Below, piece after piece: positions 28,822-39,215 of a DNA stretch of 64,000 nt. The translations under genes and the position numbers were made by a program. How positions within the stretch are numbered: position 1 is the stretch's first letter; every line of letters starts with the position of its first letter. The notes beneath the pieces are model-generated. The model made no database searches. It was not told where the DNA came from and saw only the letters and a program-made list of their open reading frames with translations. The stretch comes from Shewanella algidipiscicola (GTDB lineage: Bacteria > Pseudomonadota > Gammaproteobacteria > Enterobacterales > Shewanellaceae), in contig NZ_QPQT01000013.1 of assembly GCF_003605125.1 (NCBI RefSeq), positions 61,584-125,583 on the forward strand. The letters run 5' to 3'.

Positions 28822-29334
28822 ATGCCATCAAGCTGGACAGAGAGTGGCTTACGTTGGTATTGGATAGTTGTGTTGGTGTTTATCGCCGACCAACTTTCCA
28901 AACAATGGGTGTTAGCCAATTTTGACCTGTATGAGTCAATCAAGTTGCTGCCATTTTTTAATTTCACCTATGTGCGAAATTATGGCGCAGCCTTTAGCTT
29001 TTTGAGTGATGCAGGTGGTTGGCAGCGTTGGTTATTTACCCTAGTGGCCGTTGGTTTTAGTACACTGTTGACTGTGTGGCTGCGCAAGCAGCACCGCGGT
29101 CTGTGGCGATTAAACTTGGCCTACACCTTGGTTATTGGTGGTGCATTAGGTAATTTAATCGACCGATTACAACATGGATTTGTTGTCGATTTCCTTGATT
29201 TTTATTGGAATACGAGTCATTTTCCTGCCTTTAATATTGCCGACTCTGCTATCTGTGTCGGTGCAGGGCTTATCATTATTGATTCGTTTATTACCGAGCG
29301 TAAACCAAACGGCGAAAGCGCCGCAAAGGGGTAA
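28822..29334 (+). CDS. lspA: Lipoprotein signal peptidase (signal peptidase II)
   Basis: A 170-residue inner-membrane aspartyl protease with four transmembrane helices; it cleaves the signal peptide of diacylglyceryl-prolipoproteins at the lipobox Cys. The catalytic Asp pair lies in GNLIDRLQHGFVVDFLDFYW (about 113-132) and FNIADSAI (about 140-147). DQLSKQWV near residue 21 and RNYGAAFSF near 53 are the other conserved boxes. ATG 28822 follows AAAGGAA; longer frames overlap the ileS end. Part of the ileS-lspA-fkpB-ispH series. Confidence 0.97.
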   Translation: MPSSWTESGLRWYWIVVLVFIADQLSKQWVLANFDLYESIKLLPFFNFTYVRNYGAAFSFLSDAGGWQRWLFTLVAVGFSTLLTVWLRKQHRGLWRLNLAYTLVIGGALGNLIDRLQHGFVVDFLDFYWNTSHFPAFNIADSAICVGAGLIIIDSFITERKPNGESAAKG

Positions 29335-29338
29335 TTAA

Positions 29339-29761
29339 GTGTCTGTATCTCGTTCGTTATTGTGCCACATGAATATAGTACTTGAAGATGGCTCGACTGC
29401 CGATAGTACCAAAGCATCGGGTAAACCGGCTAAATTAAACATTGGTGATGAGACGTTAAGCCCAGCTTTTGAAGCTGAACTAATCAATTTAGCTCAAGGC
29501 GATAAGCACAGCTTTACATTGCAGGCGGCCGACGCGTTTGGTGAGTCCAATCCTGATGCCATTCACCATATGGACAGAACAAAATTCCCTGCCGATATGA
29601 ATTTAGAAGCTGGCGTGATAGTCAGTTTTGCTGGTCCTGGTGGTAGCGAAATCCCAGGAATTGTGCGTGACGTGTTAGGCGACTCGGTAACGGTTGATCT
29701 TAATCATCCGTTGGCAGGCCGTGCCGTTACCTTTGAGTTAGAAGTGATTCAGGTACTTTAA
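29339..29761 (+). CDS. fkpB: FKBP-type peptidyl-prolyl isomerase FkpB (SlpA)
   Basis: A 140-residue cytoplasmic prolyl isomerase of the SlpA type, related to SlyD but without the metal-binding tail. It has the FKBP opening [48 protein letters not shown], and the closing [23 protein letters not shown] 29339 is preceded by AAGGGG at eight bases, and the gene begins five bases after the lspA stop. The next gene, ispH, starts three bases after its stop. This gene order is the same as in E. coli. Confidence 0.95.
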   Translation: MSVSRSLLCHMNIVLEDGSTADSTKASGKPAKLNIGDETLSPAFEAELINLAQGDKHSFTLQAADAFGESNPDAIHHMDRTKFPADMNLEAGVIVSFAGPGGSEIPGIVRDVLGDSVTVDLNHPLAGRAVTFELEVIQVL

Positions 29762-29763
29762 TT

Positions 29764-30720
29764 ATGGCGATGACCAACCCTCCGCAAAGCTTGCAAATCA
29801 AACTGGCCAACCCTCGTGGTTTTTGTGCTGGCGTCGATCGCGCCATCAGCATTGTTGAGCGCGCGCTTGAGCTGTTTTCACCGCCAATTTATGTACGTCA
29901 TGAAGTCGTGCATAACCGTTACGTGGTGCAAAACTTAAAAGATAGAGGCGCCGTATTTGTTGATGAACTTAATCAGGTTCCCGATGACAGCATAGTTATC
30001 TTCAGTGCTCATGGTGTTTCGCAAGCCGTTCGCGCCGAAGCGAAACAACGTGGTCTACGGGTATTTGATGCCACTTGTCCATTGGTGACTAAGGTGCATT
30101 TGCAAGTAACTCGCGCAAGCCGCAAAGGGATTGAATGTATCCTTATCGGCCATGCTGGACATCCTGAAGTTGAAGGTACCATGGGGCAGTATGATAACCC
30201 TGAAGGTGGGGTCTTATTGGTTGAGTCTCCAGCGGATGTGGAAGCATTAGTCGTAAAAGATCCTGAAAACTTATGCTTTGTTACCCAAACAACGCTCTCT
30301 ATGGATGATACTGCCGATGTGATAGCCGCCTTACAAAAGCGTTTTCCGTCGATTCAGGGACCACGCAAAGATGATATCTGTTATGCCACTCAAAATCGTC
30401 AAGATGCGGTGCGTAATGTGGCCGATGATGTCGACTTGTTTATCGTGGTGGGCTCTAAAAACAGCTCAAACTCAAATCGATTAAAAGAGTTGGCGATAAA
30501 AAAAGGCACTCAAGCATATTTAGTCGATAATGCTGATGATATCGATGCCGCTTGGTTTAATGGTGTGGAGAAAGTGGCTGTGACTGCTGGAGCTTCGGCC
30601 CCTGAAGTGTTAGTAAAGCAAGTAATTGATGCTATCGCGCAGCTAGCGCCAAGCGTTATCACCGAAGTGGAAGGGCGCAAAGAAGACACCGTATTTGCCG
30701 TACCAGCAGAACTTAGGTAA
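29764..30720 (+). CDS. ispH: 4-hydroxy-3-methylbut-2-enyl diphosphate reductase
   Basis: A 318-residue iron-sulfur enzyme, the last step of the MEP pathway, giving IPP and DMAPP. The three cluster-binding cysteines are in [13 protein letters not shown] (about 17-29), [11 protein letters not shown] (about 101-111) and [13 protein letters not shown] (about 202-214); the catalytic Glu region is [10 protein letters not shown] (about 174-183). ATG 29764 or ATG 29770 could be used; there is no strong ribosome site, so coupling to fkpB is likely. It is the last gene before a terminator. Confidence 0.97.
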   Translation: MAMTNPPQSLQIKLANPRGFCAGVDRAISIVERALELFSPPIYVRHEVVHNRYVVQNLKDRGAVFVDELNQVPDDSIVIFSAHGVSQAVRAEAKQRGLRVFDATCPLVTKVHLQVTRASRKGIECILIGHAGHPEVEGTMGQYDNPEGGVLLVESPADVEALVVKDPENLCFVTQTTLSMDDTADVIAALQKRFPSIQGPRKDDICYATQNRQDAVRNVADDVDLFIVVGSKNSSNSNRLKELAIKKGTQAYLVDNADDIDAAWFNGVEKVAVTAGASAPEVLVKQVIDAIAQLAPSVITEVEGRKEDTVFAVPAELR

Positions 30721-30741
30721 TTAATTCGCTGTTTTGACTAG

Positions 30742-30766
30742 AAAAGGAGGCTTAGCCTCCTTTTTT
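30742..30766 (+). terminator. ispH terminator
   Basis: AAAAGGAGGC (30742-30751) pairs with GCCTCCTTTT (30755-30764), followed by T's. It ends the murJ-to-ispH series and separates it from the pilus cluster. Confidence 0.88.
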
Positions 30767-30811
30767 TGTACTTAGAATGCGCTCAAATAATCGTTTCTAT
30801 TCAATTCAGAT

Positions 30812-30826
30812 TGGCACATTACTAGC
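30812..30826 (+). promoter_or_regulatory. Possible sigma-54 promoter before pilV
   Basis: TGGCAC at 30812-30817 and TAGC at 30823-30826 match the -24/-12 layout (TGGCAC-N5-TTGC) except for one base in the -12 element. It lies about 125 bases before pilV. Sigma-54 drives pilin genes in other proteobacteria, but chance occurrence is possible. Confidence 0.3.
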
Positions 30827-30950
30827 GAGTAACATTCGACTAATCTATCATTAACCAGTATAGTTTGTGAGCAAACTGACGTTCAGATATTGTAGACTAA
30901 ACTACTGAAATGGCTGTCAAAATAATGGCGAGCATCGGAGAGTTGACACC

Positions 30951-31490
30951 GTGAGAAACAATGGGGAAGGATTTTCCCTTATCGAAGTGATGGTATCGCT
31001 AGTCATTTTAGTTATTGGCTTGGTGGGTATTTTTAATCTTCATGTAGTTGCCAAACGAGGCAGCTTTGAATCATTCCAACAGACCCAAGCGTCCTATTAC
31101 GCTAACGATATCATTAACCGCATGAAGCTTAATCGCGATGAAATAGCTCGTTATTCAGGTGTCTATTCAGGTGCGCCATCTGCAGCGGGTAAAGAGTGCA
31201 AGGGCAGTGCGATATGTAACCCTGTTGAGCTAGTCGCATGGGACTTATATGAGTGGCGAGCTTCTTTTGTAGGGACTGCAGAAACCGTAGGTGGAAAAAA
31301 TGTCGGTGGCTTAGATACGCCAACGGGGTGCATTAGCGTTACTGATAATACGGTGACCGTTGTGATGGCATGGCGAGGCATAAGAGAAACTAAAATTGAT
31401 GCCGACTCACCCATTATCGACACATCACCAAAGTGCGCTGCTAGCACTGAAAACCGTCGTATCTATTCTATTCAAACAGTGATCATATAG
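30951..31490 (+). CDS. pilV: Type IV pilus minor pilin PilV
   Basis: A 179-residue class III-signal prepilin. The leader MRNNGEG is followed by FSLIEVMVSLVILVIGLVGI, the N-methylation and polymerisation helix with Glu at +5; PilD would cleave after the Gly. The rest is a Cys-containing globular head (CKGSAICNP, CISVTDN, KCAAS) that could form disulfides. It starts with GTG 30951, GGAGA upstream at nine bases, and its stop directly abuts the pilW start. It is first in pilVWXY1E, which primes pilus assembly. Confidence 0.9.
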   Translation: MRNNGEGFSLIEVMVSLVILVIGLVGIFNLHVVAKRGSFESFQQTQASYYANDIINRMKLNRDEIARYSGVYSGAPSAAGKECKGSAICNPVELVAWDLYEWRASFVGTAETVGGKNVGGLDTPTGCISVTDNTVTVVMAWRGIRETKIDADSPIIDTSPKCAASTENRRIYSIQTVII

Positions 31491-32471
31491 ATGAAAAACA
31501 CGTCAGGTCGTTATTATTTACAGTCTGGTCTATCACTTGTGGAGTTGATGGTCGCTTTGGTCATTAGCTTATTTTTAACTGCTGGCATATTCACTATGTT
31601 TAGCATGTCTTCCACAAATGTCACGACTACCAGTCAATTTAACCAACTACAAGAAAATGGTCGTATTGCCTTGGCGATTATGGAACGCGATCTTTCACAA
31701 CTTGGGTTTATGGGAGATATGACGGGGACAGACTTTATCGTTGGTATTAATACTACAATCAATTCTGCTGCAGTGCCTAATGATTGTGTTGGTGGAGGTG
31801 TTAATAATGCATCTTTACCAAATAGCACAGCATCTCATTTCCGGCGTTTATGGGGATATGAAGCGGGGGGCAGTGGTGCAAGTTTTAGTTGTTTAACAGG
31901 TGTAAAAAATAACACTGATGTACTTCAAATAAAGAGGCTTAGTGGGCCAAGTACTTTGACGGCTAATGATGCGTCGAATCATTATGTTGCTACAACGTCT
32001 AGTCAATCAATTTTTTTTACGGGTAATCAAACTACGCCTGTATTAGATAACAGTCGACTTTGGGAATACGTACATCATATCTATTTCATCAAAAATGATG
32101 GCTCTACTCCGGTACTGAGAAGGAAAACTCTTTCTGTTACAAGCGGAATGAAAAATGAAGAGCAGCTTGTTGAAGGGATTGAAAATATGCGAATTCTGTA
32201 TGGGGTTGATGACAATGGAAATGGTATCCCAAATCGCTATGTGCCTCCAGTAAGCGTTGATACAACCATGTGGGATAATCAATCATTTCAGAGGATTGTA
32301 GCACTTAAAGTTTTTTTGCTTGTTAGGGCTGTAGAGGAAGATCGGAGTTACACTAACGAAACCCAATATTTATTGGGTGATAAAACTATTCTGGCTCCAA
32401 AAGATCATTTTAGGCGAAAAGTTATGTCTACAACTGTGGTTTTAGAAAATCCTGTTTTAATTCGGAGTTAG
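31491..32471 (+). CDS. pilW: Type IV pilus assembly protein PilW
   Basis: A 326-residue minor pilin. After a 13-residue leader ending in Gly comes LSLVELMVALVISLFLTAGI, the prepilin helix with Glu5, and then SSTNVTTTSQFNQLQENGRIALAIMERDLSQLGFMG, typical of PilW. ATG 31491 directly follows the pilV stop. From here to the end of pilY1 the DNA looks more AT-rich and less codon-biased than the flanking housekeeping genes, as is common for surface-exposed, variable pilus tip genes. Confidence 0.92.
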   Translation: MKNTSGRYYLQSGLSLVELMVALVISLFLTAGIFTMFSMSSTNVTTTSQFNQLQENGRIALAIMERDLSQLGFMGDMTGTDFIVGINTTINSAAVPNDCVGGGVNNASLPNSTASHFRRLWGYEAGGSGASFSCLTGVKNNTDVLQIKRLSGPSTLTANDASNHYVATTSSQSIFFTGNQTTPVLDNSRLWEYVHHIYFIKNDGSTPVLRRKTLSVTSGMKNEEQLVEGIENMRILYGVDDNGNGIPNRYVPPVSVDTTMWDNQSFQRIVALKVFLLVRAVEEDRSYTNETQYLLGDKTILAPKDHFRRKVMSTTVVLENPVLIRS

Positions 32472-32478
32472 AGTAAGT

Positions 32479-32955
32479 ATGAATATGCAAAAACAGAAAG
32501 GGGTGGTGCTATTTTTCTCTCTTATTGTGCTTATCATAATGACGGTGATAGGAGTTGCTTTGGCTGTTAATTCAACTCAATCTCTCAGGATGGCTGGTGC
32601 AGGAACTGAGCGAATAGAGGCTAAAGCGTTGGCGGATGGTGGTATCGCGGCCGTTTTGTTAGATAAGACTCCAGCATTTTTTGCAAGCATGTCAGCTATC
32701 GACAACGGCAATAACTATTCTGGCGGAACACAAGTATTAACCCCCCTTCCTCTAGTAGATGATGGTGCTGGAGGTCTAAAAGTAGACCCTAAGAATGTGT
32801 CTTGTCAGCGTATTGATGATGCAAGTGGTACCGATTTATTTGAATGTCGACGTATCGAAATATCTAGTCAGGTAAGTTTTGGGCGGGATAAGTTAGGTCA
32901 GCTTACTGTGGTTACAGGTATTGAGCAGCAAGTGCTCAAAGGGAGTGGAATATGA
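32479..32955 (+). CDS. pilX: Type IV pilus minor pilin PilX
   Basis: A 158-residue minor pilin. The leader MNMQKQKG precedes VVLFFSLIVLIIMTVIGVAL, a hydrophobic helix lacking the usual FTLIE start (there is no Glu at +5), which is usual for PilX/GspK-like members that sit at the pilus tip. SLRMAGAGTERIEAKALADGGIA follows, as in PilX. Two Cys (VSCQRID, FECRRIE) may be disulfide-linked. Its stop overlaps the pilY1 start by four bases. Confidence 0.9.
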   Translation: MNMQKQKGVVLFFSLIVLIIMTVIGVALAVNSTQSLRMAGAGTERIEAKALADGGIAAVLLDKTPAFFASMSAIDNGNNYSGGTQVLTPLPLVDDGAGGLKVDPKNVSCQRIDDASGTDLFECRRIEISSQVSFGRDKLGQLTVVTGIEQQVLKGSGI

Positions 32956-35900
32956 AGTTTAATCAAATATTATGTGCAATCTTTGTCGCTGCATTGACAA
33001 TACCTGCGCAATCACTGGCTGACGATACTGATTTGTATTTAAATCCAGAGTTAACTCAAAATCGTAGTAAAGTCTTAATCATATTTGATAACTCTGGCAG
33101 TATGGATGCAGAGGTTGAGGGCGCACAAAAGGGTTATGATCCAGGCGTAACTTACCCTGCTGTTGGGAGCTCCAATTCGTATCAAGGTAGAATGATCTAT
33201 TTTACGGTTGGGACGGGTATGGATGAGTCTTCATTACCAGTACCAGATAGTCCTTCTGAATCTCGGCGATTTAATGAATTAATCAATGGTTGTGCTGCGG
33301 CAAAAACGGCATTGGATAAATATGGCCGTTTTACTGGCTACATTAGAGAGTTTAAGTTTACTGGTAATGGTAAAGGCACATGGCAGCAGATTAAAGAAAA
33401 TAGCGGTGCGGAAAAAAACAATCCAGTCGATTGTGGTGAAGATATCGAAGCGGGCACTGCTGATAATAATAAAACTTTAACTGGGTATGACCCCGGTTAT
33501 CCCCAAGATAGCGTCAAACCTAGCAAAGATTACATCCCCTATGGTGCTACAGATTCTGATGCGCAAAATATCGCAAAAGCGATAGGCTTTGGCGCCGGAG
33601 AATTAGTGACTCTTTATACCGATAATTATCTACGTTGGTACACTCTGTATAAAGGCGGCTTACTACCACCTGATGAAACGCCCCCTACTCGATTAGAAAT
33701 GGCGCAAAGTGCAATTACCGGCGTAATTAGTTCGATCCCGTCTGTCGATTTTGGTTTGGCTCTTTTTAACTTAAATTTTCCTGAAGAAGGTGATAGAGAT
33801 GGTGGGCGCATTGTTGCGGGCATTAAGCAAAGGACCAGTGCAGAAAAGGATGCATTAATTAGTACTGTAGAGAATATTCCCGCTGAAACAAATACTCCTT
33901 TGTGTGAAACCTTATTTGAAGCTTATAGATACTTTAGTGGTGGAAGTATTACTTTTGGTCATTCTGATCGTAACTATTCGAATTGGTACCGAGCTAACAG
34001 ACCGCCCTATGACTCAAGCATTGAAGCTAATGGTGGTTATAAATCTCCATTGACTGAGTGTGCGAAAATTGCGTACGTGATTTATATTACAGATGGTGCG
34101 CCAACGGTTGACACTAGTGCGGATGACTTTATAAAAGCATTAAATGATACACCATATGAATATGACACCGTTAGGAATAGGTCTAGCTATTTACCTGCAT
34201 TAGCAGGATATATGTATAACAATGATATCCTGCCTAATGTAGATAATTTTCAAAGAGTTATTACTCATTCTATTGGCTTTAGTTTAGCAGAGGGATCTGA
34301 AGCTGAGCCATTATTGATTGAAACTGCTAGACGCGGTGGTGGTAAGTACTTTGCTGCTAATGATACCGCACAGTTACAAGAAAAAATTAGTAATATAGTT
34401 GATGAAATAACCAAGACAGGTCAGCGCTTTTCCGCTCCTGGTGTGGCTTTTAGTAACGCTGATCCGACAAGAACATTAGACTCTGCATATTATGCACTCT
34501 TTCGCCCTTCTCAAAGTCCAAAATGGGCCGGTAATCTCAAGAAACTAAAGGTGAATTCAAGTGGATCTCTCGTGGATGCAAAAGGTAAGTTAGCGATTGA
34601 TAGCTCTGGAGGTATTTCCGAAACTGCTTGTAGTTTTTGGAGTGATTGTGCAGGAACACCTGATGGTAATGATGTTATTCTTGGCGGAGCCGCTAGAACT
34701 ATTTCTCCCGACGAACGTAACTTATATAGTGATATCGGTTCTGGTGACTCTGTTATTACTGCTTTATCTGTGGCTAACGCGGCATCATATGCCGGAGGAA
34801 CGAGCTCCTTAGCGACATACATGTCATTGCCAGATTCGACTGCTGACTTAAGTAAAGCGTTTGAGTGGATTAAAGGTAACAATGTTGATAAAGCTGATGA
34901 TGGGGAATTTACATCCGAAGATTTTGCTGGCGTTAGGGGAGATATAGTGGGCGATCCGCTACATTCGCAACCGCTTGCGATAGATTATGGTGGCGATGGT
35001 TCCAATGTGGTTATATTTTTTGGGACGAATCATGGGATGCTTCACGCCTTTAAAGATACTGGCACTTCTGTTTCTGAAAATTGGGCCTTCATGCCTTATC
35101 AGCTATTGTCCAATGTGACTACGCTAAGGGGAAATAACTATTCTCTAGGGCATAGTGTGTATGGAATGGATGGATCACCTGTCGCGTATTTAGAGAGAAA
35201 CTCTAGTGGTGCAATAGCTAAAGCGTGGTTATTTATTGGTATGCGAAGAGGTGGTGAAACATATTTTGCGTTTGATGTGACAGATCCTTCTGTCAAACCC
35301 AAATTATTGTGGAAAGTGTCTAATAGTACCGATGGATTCACCGATTTAGGTCAAACTTGGTCCACTCCTGTTGTGACGAAAGTTCCTGGGTCGGATAAGC
35401 CAGTGGTGATTTTTGGGGGGGGATATAATCATGGGTATGATTCTGGTACTGGTAAAAACTCTGATGGCCGCGCTGTTTTTATTGTGGACGCAGAAACAGG
35501 GTCGTTGGTACATAAATTTGGAGCGAGCGGTAGTACTATATTAAGTGGTATAGAAGATTCAATTGTTGGTTCTATAGCGACGCTGGATAGCAATAGTGAT
35601 GGGTATACAGATAGATTATATGCATCAGATTTAGGTGGTAAAGTTTGGCGAATGGACATGCCTTCTGATGATAAGAGTACTTGGAGTGGGTTTAAGTTCG
35701 CTGATTTGGGGGGGACATTAAGTAACGATCGTCGTTTCTTTTATGAGCCAACAGTTGCCCAAACCTATTTTACGAACACATCAAACGTAACAGTGACAGA
35801 TGAATCTGGCACAACAACGACTGTTGCTTATCAAAATGTACCATATGATGCTGTGACATTAGGTACTGGTAATAGGGCTGTTCCGTTAAGTACATCAACG

Positions 35901-36530
35901 AATGATATGTTTTTTGTCTTACAAGATAGGAATGTTATTACTCAACAGTTTGGTTCCGGTGGTTCGGCTGTACCTGAAGCGATTACGTTTTCAAACCTCT
36001 ATAATGTAACATCTGCGTCACCGACTACGGAGGCTGAAAATATCGAATTTGGTACTAAAAAAGGTTGGTATTATGACTTTCCTGTAGCGGGGGAAAAAAG
36101 CTTATCACCTTCCGTTATTATTAAAGGAAAGGTATATTTTACGTCCTTTACTCCTACCCAGCCAGCGGTTGATCAAGATGTGTGTACAGTTTCTTCTGTT
36201 GGAAGATTGTATACATTAGATTTACATAAGGGGGCTCGTTATTCTGAAGAATATGTTATTGACGTATGTGATAATTGTATTCCTCAGCCGCCCAAGATCA
36301 TTACCCCGCCCAAGGACGATGAGGATGATGACGATGATGATAGTGGATGTACTGATGCCTGCCCTCCTAAACCTGATCCCGAGCCAGGCACTGATTGCGA
36401 AAGCCAGATTATGTTGATCATTGGTAAAGGTATTTGTGATGCTAATGGGTTTAATTGTACTGGAACAATTAACCTTGATGCTTGTTTAAACACCAATAAG
36501 CTTTATTATCATCACGATGAGAATAATTAG
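32952..36530 (+). CDS. pilY1: Type IV pilus tip adhesin PilY1
   Basis: A 1192-residue secreted protein. Signal peptide 1-23 (AQSLADD). The N-terminal half is a von Willebrand A-like domain: the MIDAS motif DNSGSMD at about 46-52, and [10 protein letters not shown] near 378. The C-terminal half (about 640-1110) is the PilY1 beta-propeller, with [43 protein letters not shown] and a calcium-loop-like [13 protein letters not shown] near 875. An Asp run ([10 protein letters not shown], about 1122-1132) and a Cys-rich tail with about eight Cys follow. The Asp-Cys tail seems an addition beyond the core family. It overlaps pilX by four bases; tip adhesion and surface sensing are expected. Confidence 0.94.
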   Translation: MKFNQILCAIFVAALTIPAQSLADDTDLYLNPELTQNRSKVLIIFDNSGSMDAEVEGAQKGYDPGVTYPAVGSSNSYQGRMIYFTVGTGMDESSLPVPDSPSESRRFNELINGCAAAKTALDKYGRFTGYIREFKFTGNGKGTWQQIKENSGAEKNNPVDCGEDIEAGTADNNKTLTGYDPGYPQDSVKPSKDYIPYGATDSDAQNIAKAIGFGAGELVTLYTDNYLRWYTLYKGGLLPPDETPPTRLEMAQSAITGVISSIPSVDFGLALFNLNFPEEGDRDGGRIVAGIKQRTSAEKDALISTVENIPAETNTPLCETLFEAYRYFSGGSITFGHSDRNYSNWYRANRPPYDSSIEANGGYKSPLTECAKIAYVIYITDGAPTVDTSADDFIKALNDTPYEYDTVRNRSSYLPALAGYMYNNDILPNVDNFQRVITHSIGFSLAEGSEAEPLLIETARRGGGKYFAANDTAQLQEKISNIVDEITKTGQRFSAPGVAFSNADPTRTLDSAYYALFRPSQSPKWAGNLKKLKVNSSGSLVDAKGKLAIDSSGGISETACSFWSDCAGTPDGNDVILGGAARTISPDERNLYSDIGSGDSVITALSVANAASYAGGTSSLATYMSLPDSTADLSKAFEWIKGNNVDKADDGEFTSEDFAGVRGDIVGDPLHSQPLAIDYGGDGSNVVIFFGTNHGMLHAFKDTGTSVSENWAFMPYQLLSNVTTLRGNNYSLGHSVYGMDGSPVAYLERNSSGAIAKAWLFIGMRRGGETYFAFDVTDPSVKPKLLWKVSNSTDGFTDLGQTWSTPVVTKVPGSDKPVVIFGGGYNHGYDSGTGKNSDGRAVFIVDAETGSLVHKFGASGSTILSGIEDSIVGSIATLDSNSDGYTDRLYASDLGGKVWRMDMPSDDKSTWSGFKFADLGGTLSNDRRFFYEPTVAQTYFTNTSNVTVTDESGTTTTVAYQNVPYDAVTLGTGNRAVPLSTSTNDMFFVLQDRNVITQQFGSGGSAVPEAITFSNLYNVTSASPTTEAENIEFGTKKGWYYDFPVAGEKSLSPSVIIKGKVYFTSFTPTQPAVDQDVCTVSSVGRLYTLDLHKGARYSEEYVIDVCDNCIPQPPKIITPPKDDEDDDDDDSGCTDACPPKPDPEPGTDCESQIMLIIGKGICDANGFNCTGTINLDACLNTNKLYYHHDENN

Positions 36531-36532
36531 TA

Positions 36533-36922
36533 ATGCAAAAAGTGAACGGTTTTACTCTGATTGAGTTGATGATAACTGTGGCAATCGTTGGAATTTTGGC
36601 TTCGATTGCCTATCCATCTTACATCGACTACATCACTAAAAGTGGGCGCTCTGAAGGGGTTGCAGCAGTGATGAGAGTGGCTAACCTGCAAGAGCAGTAT
36701 TATTTGGATAATCGTGCTTATGCGACTGACATGGCTAAACTTGGTCTTGCTAATCCCTTCGTGACAGAGCATGGTCACTATAGCGTGGCCTCTGTCGGTA
36801 CCAGTTCTTTTACCATCACTGCGACGGCGCAGGGGAGTCAAGCTAGCAGAGATTCGACCTGTAAAACTATCACCATGACATCAGCGGGTGTTAAAGGCCC
36901 GTCAACGGAGTGTTGGAAATGA
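36533..36922 (+). CDS. pilE: Type IV pilus minor pilin PilE
   Basis: A 129-residue prepilin. Leader MQKVNG, then [27 protein letters not shown], the canonical helix with Glu5, then the PilE-type head [24 protein letters not shown] and [36 protein letters not shown] with a terminal disulfide pair. ATG 36533 lies two bases after the pilY1 stop. It overlaps the next gene by four bases. The name follows position after pilY1 and closest resemblance; it is not the major pilin. Confidence 0.92.
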   Translation: MQKVNGFTLIELMITVAIVGILASIAYPSYIDYITKSGRSEGVAAVMRVANLQEQYYLDNRAYATDMAKLGLANPFVTEHGHYSVASVGTSSFTITATAQGSQASRDSTCKTITMTSAGVKGPSTECWK

Positions 36923-37215
36923 TGAAGTTTATTATCGTAATATTATGTGCCGTGCCCCTTTTCGTTCTAGCTGCGGCGGGGAATAACAAACAAGATTATA
37001 AATGCCATATTCATACCGCCAAGGGAGATAAGGTGGTTTTTTATCGTTGGAAATCACAAGGTGTGGCGCTCAAAATCGCATCGCTTCCCGGTAAGCAATT
37101 AGTGGATACCAAGGGGAAAAAATATTTTATTCAAGATGTTGTTGAGTGTATACCGTTAACTGAAGTGTTTAGCAGCGATAATTCTAAAGCGTTAGATGAG
37201 CGAACATTAAGATAG
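36919..37215 (+). CDS. TapY2-like type IVa pilus accessory protein
   Basis: A 98-residue exported protein, signal peptide about 1-19 ([17 protein letters not shown]), with two Cys in the mature part (YKCHIHT, VVECIPL). Its position immediately after pilE, with ATGA overlap and a GGAG site eight bases upstream, is that of the TapY2 family described from Shewanella-type pilus loci, and size agrees. Function is unproven; perhaps it stabilises minor pilins or PilY1 in the periplasm. Identification rests mainly on size and context. Confidence 0.7.
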   Translation: MMKFIIVILCAVPLFVLAAAGNNKQDYKCHIHTAKGDKVVFYRWKSQGVALKIASLPGKQLVDTKGKKYFIQDVVECIPLTEVFSSDNSKALDERTLR

Positions 37216-37235
37216 GCTTCGATAGCTATTAATAT

Positions 37236-37285
37236 AAAGCCCTGTCATAACGACTTTTAGTCGTAATATGTTCAGGGCTTTTTAT
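37236..37285. terminator. Bidirectional terminator between pilus gene sets
   Basis: AAAGCCCTG (37236-37244) pairs with CAGGGCTTT (37273-37281); the interior holds a second CGACT/AGTCG stem. It lies between convergent genes (stops at 37215 and 37300). Confidence 0.8.
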
Positions 37286-37299
37286 TATTTTGGTCGTGT

Positions 37300-37791
37300 T
37301 TATGAGCAAGTAATACCTGTCGAACCATAAGATATCAGCCCGCTGCTACTAATATTGATACTCTGTGATGAGTCGGCTTTACCGTCAGGGCAGTAGATAA
37401 TGGTTCCTCCAGATGATAAGCCTTCTGATGAAAAGGTGATGTTACCGCTAGGCCCTTTTATAGCATCCTGACTGTTAAAGCCGTCGATCGCCCTCAATTC
37501 AGTTTCGGTGCCATTTGCGTTAATAAATACCCTAATACCACCGCTCCAATCTGTCGTCGCACCACAAGAGGTTGCACTTGCAAATGGGCAGACGTTGACC
37601 CTTGTGCCGTAACTAATTGCCTGGTTTCGTGCAAATGCCATGATATTATGAATTTTTTCAATATTATTATTGGCACGAACACCTTCATAAACAGATATCA
37701 AAGAGGGAGCGCCAATGGTGAGTAATATGCCAGCTATCACAATAGTGACCATGAGTTCGACTAGGGTGAACCCTTGTAGCGGATGTCGCAT
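37300..37791 (-). CDS. GspH/FimT family pseudopilin
   Basis: A 163-residue prepilin: leader MRHPLQG, then FTLVELMVTIVIAGILLTIGAPSL with Glu5, then a GspH/FimT head (ARNQAISYGTRVNVCPF, ITFSSEGLSSGGTIIYCPDG). ATG 37791 has GAGGG about nine bases upstream; the in-frame TTG at 37842 would make an unusually long leader. Four Cys suggest two disulfides. It is one of two tandem FimT-like genes facing the pilVWXY1E set and probably belongs to the same pilus initiation complex. Confidence 0.88.
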   Translation of the reverse strand: MRHPLQGFTLVELMVTIVIAGILLTIGAPSLISVYEGVRANNNIEKIHNIMAFARNQAISYGTRVNVCPFASATSCGATTDWSGGIRVFINANGTETELRAIDGFNSQDAIKGPSGNITFSSEGLSSGGTIIYCPDGKADSSQSINISSSGLISYGSTGITCS

Positions 37792-37863
37792 TGATAGTGC
37801 CCTCGTTGTTAACGGGTTAAGTATAAGCGAGAACTTTTTCAATTTCAGTATATATAACTTATT

Positions 37864-37914
37864 CTTTTTAATGCCAATAAATTGGCATTAAAAAGGTTAT
37901 CACACAATGTGTGA
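37864..37914. repeat. Two perfect palindromes between the fimT-like genes
   Basis: CTTTTTAATGCCAAT (37864-37878) and its exact reverse complement (37881-37895) are separated by two bases. Four bases further, TCACAC-AAT-GTGTGA (37900-37914) is a second perfect palindrome. On both strands the first stem ends in A-rich sequence, so it is not an ordinary terminator. Position is just upstream of the 37791 gene. Confidence 0.7.
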
Positions 37915-37930
37915 CGTTGTGAGAGCGGCA

Positions 37931-38443
37931 TTACTTAATGCAGTTGAGATCTGTTTTATTTGAAAACCGAACCCGACCAGCTTGATTGACTATAACAGCT
38001 CGTGCATTTGGATTATCGGCAGATCTCGGGCAATAGATGAGTGTTCCATTCGTTCCTGAAGCGAGCCCGTCGGGTAAAAAACGAATCGCATCCCGATTAT
38101 AAGTTACGCTATCGTTGGAATTAAATGGGCCTGTGGTTAATAGTGATTGGTCACTATTATCAAGCTGATTGAGCACGCCTGAATCGGTAAACACGGTTAG
38201 TCCGTTCTGCCAATTGTCATCGCATTGGTTATCTTTTAGTGGGCAAATGGTGACGCGCAATCCATAACTTATCGCCGCATTTCGGCCAAATTGTAATGTT
38301 TGTTGAATTTCTCTGATAGCGCTATTTGCCCGCTGTGCATCATAAAGGTTACTTAAGCTTGGGGCGGCGATTCCGATTAAGATGGTGGCGACAACTAAAG
38401 TCACCATTAATTCGATGAGGTTAAATCCATGATATTTTTTCAT
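37931..38443 (-). CDS. GspH/FimT family pseudopilin
   Basis: A 170-residue prepilin with leader MKKYHG and FNLIELMVTLVVATILIGIAAPSLSNLY (Glu5 present; Asn replaces Thr at +2). The head includes FGRNAAISYGLRVTICPLKDNQCDDNWQNGLTVF and LIYCPRSADNPNARAVIVNQAGRVR, a GspH/FimT fold with four Cys. It is paralogous to the gene at 37300-37791 (shared ISYG-R-CP and YCP motifs), and the pair arose by duplication or is a FimT/FimU pair. Confidence 0.88.
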   Translation of the reverse strand: MKKYHGFNLIELMVTLVVATILIGIAAPSLSNLYDAQRANSAIREIQQTLQFGRNAAISYGLRVTICPLKDNQCDDNWQNGLTVFTDSGVLNQLDNSDQSLLTTGPFNSNDSVTYNRDAIRFLPDGLASGTNGTLIYCPRSADNPNARAVIVNQAGRVRFSNKTDLNCIK

Positions 38444-38719
38444 ACTTCATCCCTGTGCGTACATAGTGATCGTATCCTGTGATCACATTCATGGGGTGTT
38501 ACTAAATGGGTCGGTTATACTGGCTGACTTAAAAAGTGGCAGCAAAACTAAAGTATAGTTGTTGGTGGGGGGGGCCGCCCATTTGTTGTAGGATGTTGGT
38601 TGATATTGTTCTTCGCTGCGGATTTTACTTCTGTTTGGTGTTGTAGATATTCAACTTCTGCGTAACCATATAGCATGGTAAGCTAATAACAATATGTTGT
38701 TATTGCCAAATTAAGTTAA

Positions 38720-39070
<351 letters not shown>

Positions 39071-39148
39071 TTATCGTGACTGCTACTAGTGACAGACCTT
39101 AATCACTGGGACATCTTGTTATTGGTTGCCGCGAGTCATCAAGCTAAT

Positions 39149-39182
39149 AAAAAGCCGTTGCTACTAAACAACGGCTTTTTAT
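39149..39182. terminator. glnB terminator
   Basis: AAAAAGCCGTTG (39149-39160) pairs with CAACGGCTTTTT (39169-39180) around an eight-base loop. It lies between convergent glnB and nagR and can serve both. Confidence 0.88.
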
Positions 39183-39215
39183 TGCCTGCGTCGCGCGTCC
39201 ATAACTAGTTAACTC

